Shown: piece after piece, positions 43,638-52,840 of the stretch
Layout of the letters: each line of letters opens with the position of its first letter
Position numbering within the stretch: position 1 is the first letter of the stretch
Origin: Asaia bogorensis
GTDB taxonomy: Bacteria; Pseudomonadota; Alphaproteobacteria; Acetobacterales; Acetobacteraceae
Assembly (NCBI GenBank): GCA_945868845.1
Contig: CAMBMS010000017.1
Location: 1-61,152 of the forward strand
Direction: 5' to 3'
Length of the DNA stretch: 61,152 nt
Translations under genes and position numbers: made by a program
The notes under the pieces: model-generated
What the model saw: the letters and a program-made list of their open reading frames with translations, nothing else
Databases searched by the model: none
What the model was told of the DNA's origin: nothing

Positions 43638-43682
43638 CTGCCTGCGTGCCGATTGGGTTCAGTACGCAGGCAGGTTTCGTTT
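43638..43682 (+). terminator. Rho-independent terminator after the CMD gene
   Basis: CTGCCTGCGT and ACGCAGGCAG form a perfect 10-bp stem around a 16-base loop, followed by GTTTCGTTT on the plus strand. It ends the GMC-CMD unit and borders the convergent tctA gene. Confidence 0.88.
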
Positions 43683-45192
43683 AATCCTCGACGAAGGCTT
43701 TCTCTCGCACGCTACGCACATGCGGCAGCATGATTATAATCAACAGAACGGCGGCGGCGATCAGGAAGCCCAGGCTTAGCGGGCGTTGCAGGAACACCAT
43801 CGGATCACCGCGCGAGAGCAGCATAGCCCGACGCAGATAGGTCTCCATCATCGGCCCCAGGATAAAGCCCAGCAACATCGGCGCCGGCTCGCAGCCCATC
43901 TTGATCAGCATATAGCCGAGCACGCCAAAGCCTGTGATCAGCAGCACTTCCTGGGCCGAGTTGTTCACGCTGTAAACGCCGATACAGCAGAAGAACAGGA
44001 TGGCCACGGCGAGCAGCCGGTACGGCACGGTCAGCAGCTTCACCCATACTCCAACCATGGGCAGGTTGAAGACGATCAGCATGGCATTGCCGATCCACAT
44101 CGACACGATCATGGCCCAGAACAGGCCGGGCTTGTCCGTCATTACCTGCGGGCCCGGGATGATGCCGTGGATCATCATGCCGCCGACCATCATCGCCATC
44201 ACCGCATTGGACGGAATGCCGAGGGTGAGCATGGGAATGAACGATGTCTGCGCGCCGGCATTGTTGGCACTTTCCGGACCTGCCACACCCTGGATCATGC
44301 CGGTGCCGAATTTCTCCGGCGTCTTGGATAGTTTCTTTTCCAGCGAATAGGAGGCGAAAGAGGACAGCAACGCCCCACCGCCCGGCAAAATCCCGAGCAA
44401 GCTGCCCAGAGCGGTGCCGCGGAGGATTGCACCGGCCGAATCCTTGAGATCCTGCCATGTCGGCATCAGCCCGGAAATCTTGGAGCTGATGACGTCGCGG
44501 CGGTCCTTGCTAGTCAGGTTGGCCATGATCTCGTTGATGCCGAACACGCCCATGGCGATCGGCACGAAATTGATGCCATCGAACAGGATGCCAATGCCAA
44601 AATCATAACGCAGATTGCCGGTGTTCACATCGGTGCCGACAATGCCGAGCAGCAGGCCGAAGAAGATCATACTGACCGCCTTTAGGACGGAGCCTTGCGC
44701 CATCACGATGGCGGTAACCAGGCCAAAGACCATCAGCGAACAATAATCTGCCGGGCCGAAGCTTTGCGCCAACGTGGTCAGTGGTGGCGCGGCGACGGCG
44801 ATGAGGATGGTAGCGACGGTGCCGGCAAAAAACGAGCCGATGGCGGCGATCGCCAGTGCGGGACCGGCCCGGCCCTGGAGGGCCATCTGATAGCCATCCA
44901 GGCAGGTGACTACGGAAGAGGATTCGCCCGGCAGATTGACCAGGATCGCCGTGGTGGAGCCTCCATACTGGGAGCCATAATAAATGCCTGCGAGCATGAT
45001 CAGCGCGCCTTCCGCCGGTAAATAATAGGTAACCGGCAGCAGCAGCGCCATGGTGGCGACCGGGCCAAGGCCGGGCAGCACGCCGACAGCGGTGCCAACG
45101 ACGGCGCCGACAAAGCACCAGAAGAGGTTCTGGAACGATCCAGCGACCGAGAGGCCGAGGGCGAGATTATCGGCGAGTTGGCTCAGTTCCAC
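43681..45192 (-). CDS. tctA: TctA large permease subunit of a second TTT transporter
   Basis: The 503-aa polytopic protein matches TctA (GVLPGLGPVATMALLLPVTY, YYGSQYGGSTTAILVNLPGE, GILPGGGALLSSFASY). The start is a GTG that overlaps tctB by 10 bases and has AAGG upstream. No receptor follows it on this strand; two receptor genes lie divergently on the other side of tctB. Confidence 0.95.
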   Translation of the reverse strand: MELSQLADNLALGLSVAGSFQNLFWCFVGAVVGTAVGVLPGLGPVATMALLLPVTYYLPAEGALIMLAGIYYGSQYGGSTTAILVNLPGESSSVVTCLDGYQMALQGRAGPALAIAAIGSFFAGTVATILIAVAAPPLTTLAQSFGPADYCSLMVFGLVTAIVMAQGSVLKAVSMIFFGLLLGIVGTDVNTGNLRYDFGIGILFDGINFVPIAMGVFGINEIMANLTSKDRRDVISSKISGLMPTWQDLKDSAGAILRGTALGSLLGILPGGGALLSSFASYSLEKKLSKTPEKFGTGMIQGVAGPESANNAGAQTSFIPMLTLGIPSNAVMAMMVGGMMIHGIIPGPQVMTDKPGLFWAMIVSMWIGNAMLIVFNLPMVGVWVKLLTVPYRLLAVAILFFCCIGVYSVNNSAQEVLLITGFGVLGYMLIKMGCEPAPMLLGFILGPMMETYLRRAMLLSRGDPMVFLQRPLSLGFLIAAAVLLIIIMLPHVRSVREKAFVED

Positions 45193-45659
45193 GGGAATGC
45201 CTTGATCGGCATGCCAAGTCCCCAGATGAACAGCGTAACCCCCATGACAATCAGGATCGCCGAAAAAATGGTAAATTCCTTCGGATAGAAATCATTCCCG
45301 GCAAAAGCGGCGGGGATGATCATCGCGATCATCGCGACCACCAGCCCTGCCGGATCGATCAGTAGGGCGAAGGCCGTGGCGGCGATGCTGATCAGGATGA
45401 CCGGACGCCAAGCGATATGGCCCAACGGGTGACCTTCAACGAACAGCGACTTGATGAAGATGATGCCGCCGCTCCCGACCATGCCCCAGCACAGGATGCG
45501 CGGAAATACGCCAGTACCCAGGCGTGCGGGTGTGCCCACTGGATAGTCGCGGGCCACCCATAGGCCCACAAGGCCTATGGCGACAAAGAACAACCCGCAT
45601 ACTAGGTCCTGCGTATTGCGCAGGCCGAGCTTGCCACGGTTTCCTTTTCCAACACTCAC
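45183..45659 (-). CDS. tctB: TctB small subunit of a second TTT transporter
   Basis: The 158-aa protein has four membrane helices and the TctB-type start VCGLFFVAIGLVGLWVARDY. GTG 45659 is chosen because GAGGGAGGC stands six bases upstream (45666-45674); the ATG at 45686 would place the ribosome site inside the gene. It is coupled to tctA by overlap and divergent from two Bug genes across 187 bases. Confidence 0.9.
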   Translation of the reverse strand: MSVGKGNRGKLGLRNTQDLVCGLFFVAIGLVGLWVARDYPVGTPARLGTGVFPRILCWGMVGSGGIIFIKSLFVEGHPLGHIAWRPVILISIAATAFALLIDPAGLVVAMIAMIIPAAFAGNDFYPKEFTIFSAILIVMGVTLFIWGLGMPIKAFPWN

Positions 45660-45846
45660 TATTCTGCCTCCCTCGCGTTGTCGCATAATTTGCTATACTG
45701 AACCTAGGTGAAACCGAGCCGGGCGAAAAGGCCCCACTACGACACCCAGCTGACCAATCTTTCCCGGGATGGCGAGGCAGACAGCGTAACATGTCCTGGT
45801 GTATGGCCGGTACGATTTGCATCCCGATAGAATGGAGCCTCGAGAC

Positions 45847-46875
45847 ATGACGAGAATTCCGACAGTGGAGCCTGCGACAGGGCAAGCTTCGACCGGACGC
45901 AAGATCAACCGGCGGATGGCATTGCGTGGCCTGGGGGCCGCCCTGGCCACGCCGGCGCTAACTTCGGGCGCGGGGGCACAGGATGCCTGGCCGACGCGGC
46001 CCGTGAGGCTGATCGTGCCCTACGCACCGGGCGGGGCGTCGGATTTCATCGCCCGACCCTGGGCGGATAAGTTGCAGCAGGCGTTCGGCCAGCCCTTCAT
46101 CGTCGATAATCGCGGTGGCGCGGCGGGGTCTATAGGCACCGAGGCCGGCGCGCGCGCCGCGCCAGACGGCTATACGTTCCTGCTCACGCCGGGGGCGACG
46201 CTGAGCGTGCTGCCGCAGCTGCGCAAAGTGCCCTACGATCCGATCAAGGACTTTGTGCCGGTTGGGCGCGTCGGCGATCTGGTGTGCGGCTTCGTCATTC
46301 GCGTCGATACCGGACCCTCCTCGATGAAGGAAGTGGTAGAATACGCGAAGAAGAACCCCGGCAAGCTGGCGTTCGGCTCCGCCGGCCTCGGCACCTATAC
46401 GCAGATGCGTCTCGAAATGCTGAAGATGCGCGCCGGCATCGACATCCTGCATGTGCCCTATCGCGGCAGCGCCGATGCGCTGAACGATTTACTGGGCGGG
46501 CAGGTGCAGATGATGAACGAAATCGTCGTGCTGCCGCATGTGCGCGCCGGTAAGCTGAAGCTGCTAGGTATTAATTTTCCAACACGCCACCCCGATTTTC
46601 CGGACGTACCGACCCTTACGGAGGCGGGTTACCCGGATTCGGACGTGCCGATCTGGTATTCGATCCAAGCGCCAACGGGAGCACCGGCGCCGATCCTGGA
46701 AAAATTCAACGCCAAAATCAATGAAATCTCCGCCACGCCGGAGATGATCAAGCGGATGCGAGAGATCAATGTGGTGGTGCCGCAACAAACCCTGTCCGCC
46801 TTGCTGGCCTATCGGGAAGCCGACATGGTATCGAATGGGAAATTGATAAAAGAAGCCCATATCAAGCTGGATTGA
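45847..46875 (+). CDS. Bug/TctC solute-binding receptor, tandem copy 1
   Basis: The 342-aa periplasmic receptor starts with a long leader containing RRMALRGLGAALATPAL, which looks like a twin-arginine-type or lipobox-free signal. The mature part reads WPTRPVRLIVPYAPGGASDF. ATG 45847 is preferred to the upstream frame at 45799. It is highly similar to the next gene (for example DILHVPYRGSADALNDLL in both), so they arose by tandem duplication. It is the likely receptor for the divergent tctBA pair. Confidence 0.92.
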   Translation: MTRIPTVEPATGQASTGRKINRRMALRGLGAALATPALTSGAGAQDAWPTRPVRLIVPYAPGGASDFIARPWADKLQQAFGQPFIVDNRGGAAGSIGTEAGARAAPDGYTFLLTPGATLSVLPQLRKVPYDPIKDFVPVGRVGDLVCGFVIRVDTGPSSMKEVVEYAKKNPGKLAFGSAGLGTYTQMRLEMLKMRAGIDILHVPYRGSADALNDLLGGQVQMMNEIVVLPHVRAGKLKLLGINFPTRHPDFPDVPTLTEAGYPDSDVPIWYSIQAPTGAPAPILEKFNAKINEISATPEMIKRMREINVVVPQQTLSALLAYREADMVSNGKLIKEAHIKLD

Positions 46876-46884
46876 GGACGAACG

Positions 46885-47868
46885 ATGCCACGCGAGACAC
46901 CAATATTTGGCCGCCGCGCGACCCTGGGCCTGGGGCTCTCCGCCCTGGCCTGGCCGGCTTTGGTGCGCGCGGCCGATCCCTGGCCCACGCGTCCTGTCAA
47001 GCTGATCGTTCCCTATGCGCCCGGCGGTGCGGGGGACACGATCGCGCGGCCCTGGGCGGAGCGGCTGGGCCAGGCCTTCAACCAGACCTTCGTGGTGGAG
47101 AACCGTGGCGGCGCCGCCGGTGCCATCGGTACGGAAGCCGCCGCGCGCGCCGCACCGGATGGCTACACGTTCCTTGCCAGCACCTCCGCCCCGCTGACCG
47201 CGCTACCGCAATTGCGCCCGGTTGCCTACGACGTGCGCAAGGATCTGATGCCGGTAGGACGGATGGGCGACACGCTTGGCGGCTTCGTCATCCATCCCAA
47301 ACACGGGCTGAACACGCTGGCGGAGGTGGTGGAGTATGCGCGGAAAAACCCCGGCAAGCTCACCTTCGGCTCCGCCGGCCTCGGTACCTCGACGCAGATG
47401 CGCCTGGAAATGCTGAAGCTACGCGCCAAGGTGGACATCCTGCACGTGCCCTATCGCGGCAGCGCGGACGCGCTGAACGATTTGCTAGCCGGACATGTGG
47501 ACATGATGAATGAGATCGTCGTGCTGCCGCATGTGCGCGCCGGCAAACTGAAGCTGCTGGCAATCAACCACGCCAGGCGCAATCCCGAATTCCCCGATAC
47601 CCCCACGCTCGCCGAAGCTGGCTATCCAGATTCCGACGTGCCTATCTGGTACTCGGTGTGGGCGCCCACGGGCACACCGAAGGAGATCGTCGCGCAGATG
47701 AGCGCAAAGATGATCGAGATCGGCAACAGCGACACCATGCAGAAGCGCCTCCGCGAAATCAGCACCGCGCTGACCCCGATGACAATCGACGAGCTCGGCG
47801 CATTCTACGACAAGGACCGAACGCAGATCGGTATGCTTATTAAGGAAGCGAATATCCGGCTGCAATAG
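46885..47868 (+). CDS. Bug/TctC solute-binding receptor, tandem copy 2
   Basis: The 327-aa paralogue of the preceding receptor starts nine bases after its stop. It has a similar arginine-rich signal (FGRRATLGLGLSALAWPAL, cut near VRAAD), WPTRPVKLIVPYAPGGAGD and the shared block EIVVLPHVRAGKLKLL. Ligand-contact regions differ (STSAPLTALPQLRP versus TPGATLSVLPQLRK), so the two may bind different acids and share one permease. Confidence 0.92.
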   Translation: MPRETPIFGRRATLGLGLSALAWPALVRAADPWPTRPVKLIVPYAPGGAGDTIARPWAERLGQAFNQTFVVENRGGAAGAIGTEAAARAAPDGYTFLASTSAPLTALPQLRPVAYDVRKDLMPVGRMGDTLGGFVIHPKHGLNTLAEVVEYARKNPGKLTFGSAGLGTSTQMRLEMLKLRAKVDILHVPYRGSADALNDLLAGHVDMMNEIVVLPHVRAGKLKLLAINHARRNPEFPDTPTLAEAGYPDSDVPIWYSVWAPTGTPKEIVAQMSAKMIEIGNSDTMQKRLREISTALTPMTIDELGAFYDKDRTQIGMLIKEANIRLQ

Positions 47869-48073
47869 GCCGCGTCCACCTCCTCCACGCATTTACTTTT
47901 TTTTCCGCCCCGGCCTCAGTAGACAGCCGGGTCAGCCGCTCGGCTGGTCGTGCCGGACGCTAGAAAAAAACATTTTCTCAGAGAGACCGACCATATGCCC
48001 ATCACCGGCGCCTTGATCGAACCCGTGCTGCCTTGCCCTCGCTCGGCGTCACCCTCCCCTGCCCGAGGCCGCC

Positions 48074-48163
48074 AATCGCCCGGAAGACCTGACCGCATTC
48101 TACGACGTGGATACGGACCGAAACGCCACGTTCATTCGGGAAGTAAATATTAGCCTGGGCTGA
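48074..48163 (+). pseudogene. Third Bug receptor, C-terminal stump
   Basis: The frame NRPEDLTAFYDVDTDRNATF, IREVNISLG, TGA matches the last 28 residues of the preceding receptor (DELGAFYDKDRTQIGMLIKE, ANIRLQ). The rest of the gene is missing. It shows that the receptor array once had at least three members. The gap before it (47869-48073) has no other recognised gene. Confidence 0.75.
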
Positions 48164-48171
48164 ACCATCTG

Positions 48172-49035
48172 TCAGCCGACATGATCCAACCCGACATCGA
48201 GCACGCGCGAGGAATGCGTCAGCCAGCCGGCGGAGAGTAAATCCACCCCGGTTTCTGCGATCGGTGGCGCCGATTCGGGCGTGATGCGCCCGGACGCTTC
48301 CAGCATCGCGCGCCCATTGGTCATCGCCACGGCACGGCGCAGATCAGCGAGGCTCAGATTATCGAGCAGCACGGCCTCAGCGCCCGCGGCCAGGGCTTGC
48401 TCAAGCTGGGCGAGCGTGTCCACCTCTACCTCGATCTTCACCAGATGACCGACGGCGGCGCGGGCGCGCCCGATGGCTGCGGCCACACCACCGGCGACGG
48501 CGACATGATTGTCCTTGATCAGCACCGCGTCATCCAGGCCAAACCGATGGTTAGCGCCGCCACCGCAGCGCACGGCGTATTTCTGCAAGGCCCGTATCCC
48601 CGGCATGGTTTTACGCGTGCAGGTGATTTTTGCCCGATATGGCCGGATCGCATCGGCGATGCCCGCGGTCGCTGTGGCAACGCCGGAAAGATGGCCCAGA
48701 AAGTTAAGAGCTACCCGTTCGCCGGACAGAATCCCGCGCGCGGGGCCGGAGATCGTAGCAATCGCGTCACCCGGCTTCACCCGGCTGGCATCGGGCAGAT
48801 GCACATCGACGCGAATGTCCGGATCCAGCAGGCGAAACGCCATGATAGCAATATCGAGGCCAGCAACGGCACCATCCTGACGCGAGCCAATGACGGCGGA
48901 CAGGCGATGGCTAGCGGGCACGATCGCATCCGTGGTGATGTCCCCCGCCCTGCCGAGATCTTCGGCCAGGGCAGCGCGAACCAGATTTTCATAGAGCAGC
49001 GCCGGAAGTTTCGGGACGCTTATTTCCATGGCCAT
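48172..49035 (-). CDS. nadC: Nicotinate-nucleotide diphosphorylase (carboxylating)
   Basis: NadC converts quinolinate and PRPP to nicotinate mononucleotide in de novo NAD synthesis. The 287-aa protein has EDLGRAGDITTDAI, the PRPP/quinolinate segments TCTRKTMPGIRALQKYAVRC and HRFGLDDAVLIKDNHV, and the strand KIEVEVDTLAQLEQAL. The ATG follows directly on the nadA stop (TAA-ATG), so the two are translationally coupled. Confidence 0.96.
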   Translation of the reverse strand: MAMEISVPKLPALLYENLVRAALAEDLGRAGDITTDAIVPASHRLSAVIGSRQDGAVAGLDIAIMAFRLLDPDIRVDVHLPDASRVKPGDAIATISGPARGILSGERVALNFLGHLSGVATATAGIADAIRPYRAKITCTRKTMPGIRALQKYAVRCGGGANHRFGLDDAVLIKDNHVAVAGGVAAAIGRARAAVGHLVKIEVEVDTLAQLEQALAAGAEAVLLDNLSLADLRRAVAMTNGRAMLEASGRITPESAPPIAETGVDLLSAGWLTHSSRVLDVGLDHVG

Positions 49036-50049
49036 TTACCGCACGGCCAGCATACGTTCGACGGCGCGGCGCGCACGCCGGGCGATGGAGGGATCGATCG
49101 TGACTTCATGCGTCATCGTCTCCAGCGCGCGGCGAATGCCAGAAAGGGTGATTCGCTTCATATGCGGGCAGAGATTGCACGGGCGCATGAATTCGGTCTG
49201 CGGATTAAGCGCAGCGACGTTATCGGCCATGGAGCATTCAGTGACCATGACGACGCGCGCCGGACGGCGCTGGGAGACATAATCCGACATCGCGGCGGTG
49301 GACCCAGTGAAATCCGCTTCCGCCACCACCTCCGGCGAGCATTCGGGATGTGCCAGCACCACTACGCCGGGGCGATCCTTGCGGTACTCGCGGATATTCT
49401 CCGCCGTGAAACGCTCATGCACCTCGCACCTACCATGCCAGGCGATGATTTTTACTCCCGTCTCGGCAGCGATGTTCCGCGCTAGATATTCGTCGGGGAT
49501 CATGATGACTTCCGGCACACCGAGGCTTTCGATGATCTTCCTGGCATTACCGGACGTGCAGCAGATATCGGACTCGGCTTTGACATCCGCGGAGGTGTTC
49601 ACATAGGTCACCACCGGCACGCCGGGATATTTCTGCTTCAACAGCCGCACATCGGCGCCGGTGATGGATTCCGCCAGCGAACAACCGGCTTCCAGATCGG
49701 GGATCAATACTTTCTTGTCGGGGTTCAGCAACTTCACCGTTTCGGCCATGAAATGCACGCCAGCCATGAGAATGACGGAAGCCCGCACCCCCACCGCTCC
49801 GCGCGCCAGGGCTAGGCTGTCGCCCACGATGTCGGACACGCCATGGAAAATTTCCGGGGTCTGGTAGTTGTGTCCCAGGATGATGGCGTCGTGTTCTTTC
49901 TTCAGGGCCTCGATCGCCACGGCGTCATCGGCATAGACCGGCCATTCGATGGGCGGGATGGCGCCCCTGACCTTGGCGTAGAGCGCGGCGGCCTGGTCCA
50001 TGCGGGTCAGGGTTGGGCGAGGGGCGGTGGAACTGAATGTAACGGACAT
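49036..50049 (-). CDS. nadA: Quinolinate synthase
   Basis: NadA condenses iminoaspartate with dihydroxyacetone phosphate to quinolinate and needs a [4Fe-4S] cluster. The 337-aa protein has [20 protein letters not shown], candidate cluster cysteines in [21 protein letters not shown] and [10 protein letters not shown], and the substrate segment [12 protein letters not shown] 50049 (MSVTFSST) has GGAG ten bases upstream; the longer frame from 50133 runs through the promoter palindrome. The usual partner nadB (aspartate oxidase) is not next to it. Confidence 0.95.
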   Translation of the reverse strand: MSVTFSSTAPRPTLTRMDQAAALYAKVRGAIPPIEWPVYADDAVAIEALKKEHDAIILGHNYQTPEIFHGVSDIVGDSLALARGAVGVRASVILMAGVHFMAETVKLLNPDKKVLIPDLEAGCSLAESITGADVRLLKQKYPGVPVVTYVNTSADVKAESDICCTSGNARKIIESLGVPEVIMIPDEYLARNIAAETGVKIIAWHGRCEVHERFTAENIREYRKDRPGVVVLAHPECSPEVVAEADFTGSTAAMSDYVSQRRPARVVMVTECSMADNVAALNPQTEFMRPCNLCPHMKRITLSGIRRALETMTHEVTIDPSIARRARRAVERMLAVR

Positions 50050-50067
50050 GAGACGCTCGCTCCAATT

Positions 50068-50084
50068 ATACTCTTTTTGAGTAT
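50068..50084 (-). promoter_or_regulatory. Palindrome upstream of nadA, candidate operator
   Basis: ATACTC-TTTTT-GAGTAT is a perfect 6-bp inverted repeat with a 5-base spacer, 19 bases upstream of the nadA start. AT-rich DNA around it is rare in this region. NAD genes in alphaproteobacteria are often under NadQ- or NrtR-type repressors; this site could be such an operator, but that link is inference. Confidence 0.5.
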
Positions 50085-50227
50085 TAAATAGCCAAGAAGA
50101 AGGCCGAATGGTCGGCGTGACCATCCGGCTCATGCTCAGACTGAGCAGATTTTAATGCTGGCAATGAGTATATGGGTTGTCAAGCGCCCAGCGAGCTCGG
50201 TGCAAGTGCCAGTCAGACGGCGTCCGG

Positions 50228-51658
50228 CTACACCGCGTCGCGTAGCAACTCCTGCACCACGCGTTCCAGATGCGCGACCGTGCCGCAGGTAGCGACCGTG
50301 TGACAAAATGGCATGTAGCGCAGCATGTCTGAATCCCCCGTTCCCCAGGACGCCCAGTGCTCGGGGTTCAGCCAGATCACCCGCGACGCGCGGTTGAAGA
50401 TTTTTTCCATCAGGTCAGCGCGGGCTGCGTTGCGGTTACCGCGCGCGTCGCCCAAGATGATGACCGTGGTCTTGCGATCCAGGTCGCCCATCGCGAGATG
50501 ATCAAAATCTTCCAGCGACTTGCCGTAATTAGTAGAACGAAACCCCACCGCCTCCAGGATTTTCAGGATCGCCGGTTCGATCTCCTCGCGTTCAAGGATC
50601 TCGCTGACATCGATCAGATCGCCGGAGAAAGCGAACGACCTGATATCGCGCATCGTATCTGTCAGCGTGTAAAGGAACAGCAACAGAAATCGCGCAACCT
50701 GGGCGACGGAACCGGAGACGTCGCAGATCGCCATTACCTTCGGCTTGTCGATCTTTTTGCGCTTCCACACCGTACGAAACGGAATTGAATCGAACGACAT
50801 GTTGCGCTTGATGGTGCGGCGGATATCCAGCACGCCCTTGCGATCGCGGTGCCGCGTGCGGCCATATTTACTGGCAATGCGTTTCGCCATGTCACGCACC
50901 AGCGCGTGCATACGGTCGAAATCGCGGCGATCGAGGGAGGAAAGCTGCGCCGTCCGCAGCGCGCCTTCGCGTATCTCGCGCCGCGTGCCGGCACCGAACA
51001 GCGCCAGTTGGCGTTCGACGAAGGCGCGCGTACGCTCGGCCAGGTCCTTACGCAGACTGTCCAGCCGTTCACCCAGGGAAACATCGTCCGGGTTCGCGCT
51101 GCCGCGCAGGGCTTCAATCTCGCGTTCCAGCGTGCTCAGCCCAATGCGGTCCAGGATGCGGCGAGCATACATATTGGTTTGCGTGAAAAGCGAGATGTTG
51201 GACACGCCGACATCTTCCGCCGCCGTTTCTATCGCTGCCGCGAGGCCTACCTCGTCATTGGCGAGCAGTATTTTTCCCAATGCGCTGCCTGAACTCTGGC
51301 TATTACCGGAACCGCCACCACCGCCCTGGCCTTCGCCGCCACCCTGGCCTTCGACGCCGCCCTGGCCGTTGCCTGGCATCCCGTCTAGATCAAAATCGAA
51401 ATCCAGCCCTATCGGAAATTGCAGAGAAGACTTAGCCGCCATGGCTTCGCGTTTGAAATAAAGATCAAAACAATCCTCGAACAGGATTTTTTCTTCCGAT
51501 GTCTTCGCCAAAGTTAACGACAGGGAATCCTTTAGCGCCTGGCGGTCGTTATAGCCAATGGTGGCGACAGTGTGGAACGCGTCGATCGCCTCCGCCACTG
51601 AAATCCGCACTCCATTGCCGCGAGCCGCGCGCAGAAGTCGCAGGATGACCTCGTTCAT
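50228..51658 (-). CDS. VWA domain protein (CoxE-like)
   Basis: The 476-aa protein has an N-terminal helical region, a glycine/glutamine-rich linker (residues 95-127), and a C-terminal von Willebrand A domain with the MIDAS-like start ICDVSGSVAQ near residue 313. CoxE-type proteins work with MoxR AAA ATPases in metal-centre insertion or complex maturation. The ATG overlaps the MoxR stop (TGATG), so the two are coupled. No target enzyme such as a carbon monoxide dehydrogenase gene is nearby. The gap 50085-50227 holds no recognised gene. Confidence 0.9.
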   Translation of the reverse strand: MNEVILRLLRAARGNGVRISVAEAIDAFHTVATIGYNDRQALKDSLSLTLAKTSEEKILFEDCFDLYFKREAMAAKSSLQFPIGLDFDFDLDGMPGNGQGGVEGQGGGEGQGGGGGSGNSQSSGSALGKILLANDEVGLAAAIETAAEDVGVSNISLFTQTNMYARRILDRIGLSTLEREIEALRGSANPDDVSLGERLDSLRKDLAERTRAFVERQLALFGAGTRREIREGALRTAQLSSLDRRDFDRMHALVRDMAKRIASKYGRTRHRDRKGVLDIRRTIKRNMSFDSIPFRTVWKRKKIDKPKVMAICDVSGSVAQVARFLLLFLYTLTDTMRDIRSFAFSGDLIDVSEILEREEIEPAILKILEAVGFRSTNYGKSLEDFDHLAMGDLDRKTTVIILGDARGNRNAARADLMEKIFNRASRVIWLNPEHWASWGTGDSDMLRYMPFCHTVATCGTVAHLERVVQELLRDAV

Positions 51659-52638
51659 CAATCGGCCGCCACGGCCTCGCCTCCTTCGGGTCCAACACCT
51701 TCCTTGAGCGCCTTGTGAGTAAGCTCAGCGGCGCGGCGGGTACCGGTATTCATATCGCCCTCGAACTTCAGTAGCACGTTCAACGTGTCCTGCACCGTCT
51801 GCACATTCAGATCCTTGGCATGCAGCAGAAGCAAGGCGCGCGCCCAGTCTATTGTCTCGCTGACCGATGGCAGTTTCCGTAAATCGATGGAGCGCAATTG
51901 CTGAACGAAGCTGACCAGTTGCTTGCGCAAATGCAGGCTCACTTCCGGCACGCGGCTGTCGATGATCCGTTCTTCCAACTTCTGGTCCGGATAGCCGATA
52001 TGCAGATGCAAACAACGCCGCTTCATCGCGTCGCCGAGATCGCGCGTATTGTTCGATGTCAGCAGCACCACGGGCGGCACAATAGCGCTGACGGTGCCGA
52101 TCTCGGGGATCGAGACCTGATAGTCGGAAAGGATTTCCAGCAAAAGCGCCTCGAACTCCTCATCCGCCTTGTCGATTTCATCGACCAGCAGCACCGCACC
52201 TTGCTGCATTAGCAGCGCGCGCAGAAGCGGTCGGGGTTCGAGAAAGTCGTGGCTGTAGAACACGTCCGAAAAACTGCTCAACCGCTTCAGCGCATCGGCG
52301 AGGCTATCGGTGTCCTTAAAACTATCGCCCAGCTTATCCTTCAGGATCTGGGTATAAAGCAGCTGCTTGCCGTATTTCCATTCGTACAGGGCCTTGGATT
52401 CATCGAGCCCCTCGTAGCATTGCATGCGGATCAGCGGCAGACCGAGGAACTCAGCTGCAGCCTTCGCCAGCTCCGTCTTGCCCACCCCCGCCGGGCCTTC
52501 CACCAAGATCGGCTTCTGCAGCCGCAAGGATAGGAACAAAGCCGTGGCGATCTGGCGTGACGGGATATAACCGGCGCGCACCAGCCCATCCTCCACCGCT
52601 TCGATATTTGGAACTTTTGTGCTGGCTATACTGGTCAC
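51658..52638 (-). CDS. MoxR-family AAA+ ATPase
   Basis: The 326-aa ATPase has Walker A GPAGVGKT (about residues 48-55), Walker B VLLVDEIDKAD, a sensor region VVLLTSNNTRDL and the arginine-finger area MKRRC. MoxR ATPases act as chaperones for complex assembly with a VWA partner. GTG 52638 is preferred to TTG 52644 because AAGG stands seven bases before it. It is followed by the VWA gene. The 202 bases up to dnaE (52639-52840) show no feature. Confidence 0.93.
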   Translation of the reverse strand: MTSIASTKVPNIEAVEDGLVRAGYIPSRQIATALFLSLRLQKPILVEGPAGVGKTELAKAAAEFLGLPLIRMQCYEGLDESKALYEWKYGKQLLYTQILKDKLGDSFKDTDSLADALKRLSSFSDVFYSHDFLEPRPLLRALLMQQGAVLLVDEIDKADEEFEALLLEILSDYQVSIPEIGTVSAIVPPVVLLTSNNTRDLGDAMKRRCLHLHIGYPDQKLEERIIDSRVPEVSLHLRKQLVSFVQQLRSIDLRKLPSVSETIDWARALLLLHAKDLNVQTVQDTLNVLLKFEGDMNTGTRRAAELTHKALKEGVGPEGGEAVAAD

Positions 52639-52840
52639 GGGCAAACCTTATCAGAAGCAAAACCTTGTTGCGGGAGAGGAATACTGGCGAGTAGCGTCGC
52701 TCCATCTGCCTATCCCGCCACGCCCCAATTGGCAACCAAGGAGAGTATATATCCGGCCATGACCGGGTTTGCTCCGCCGATCGCGAGTTATGCACTGATC
52801 GGCGATCGTTGCTCCGCGTCGCTGGTGAGCCGCGCCGGCC

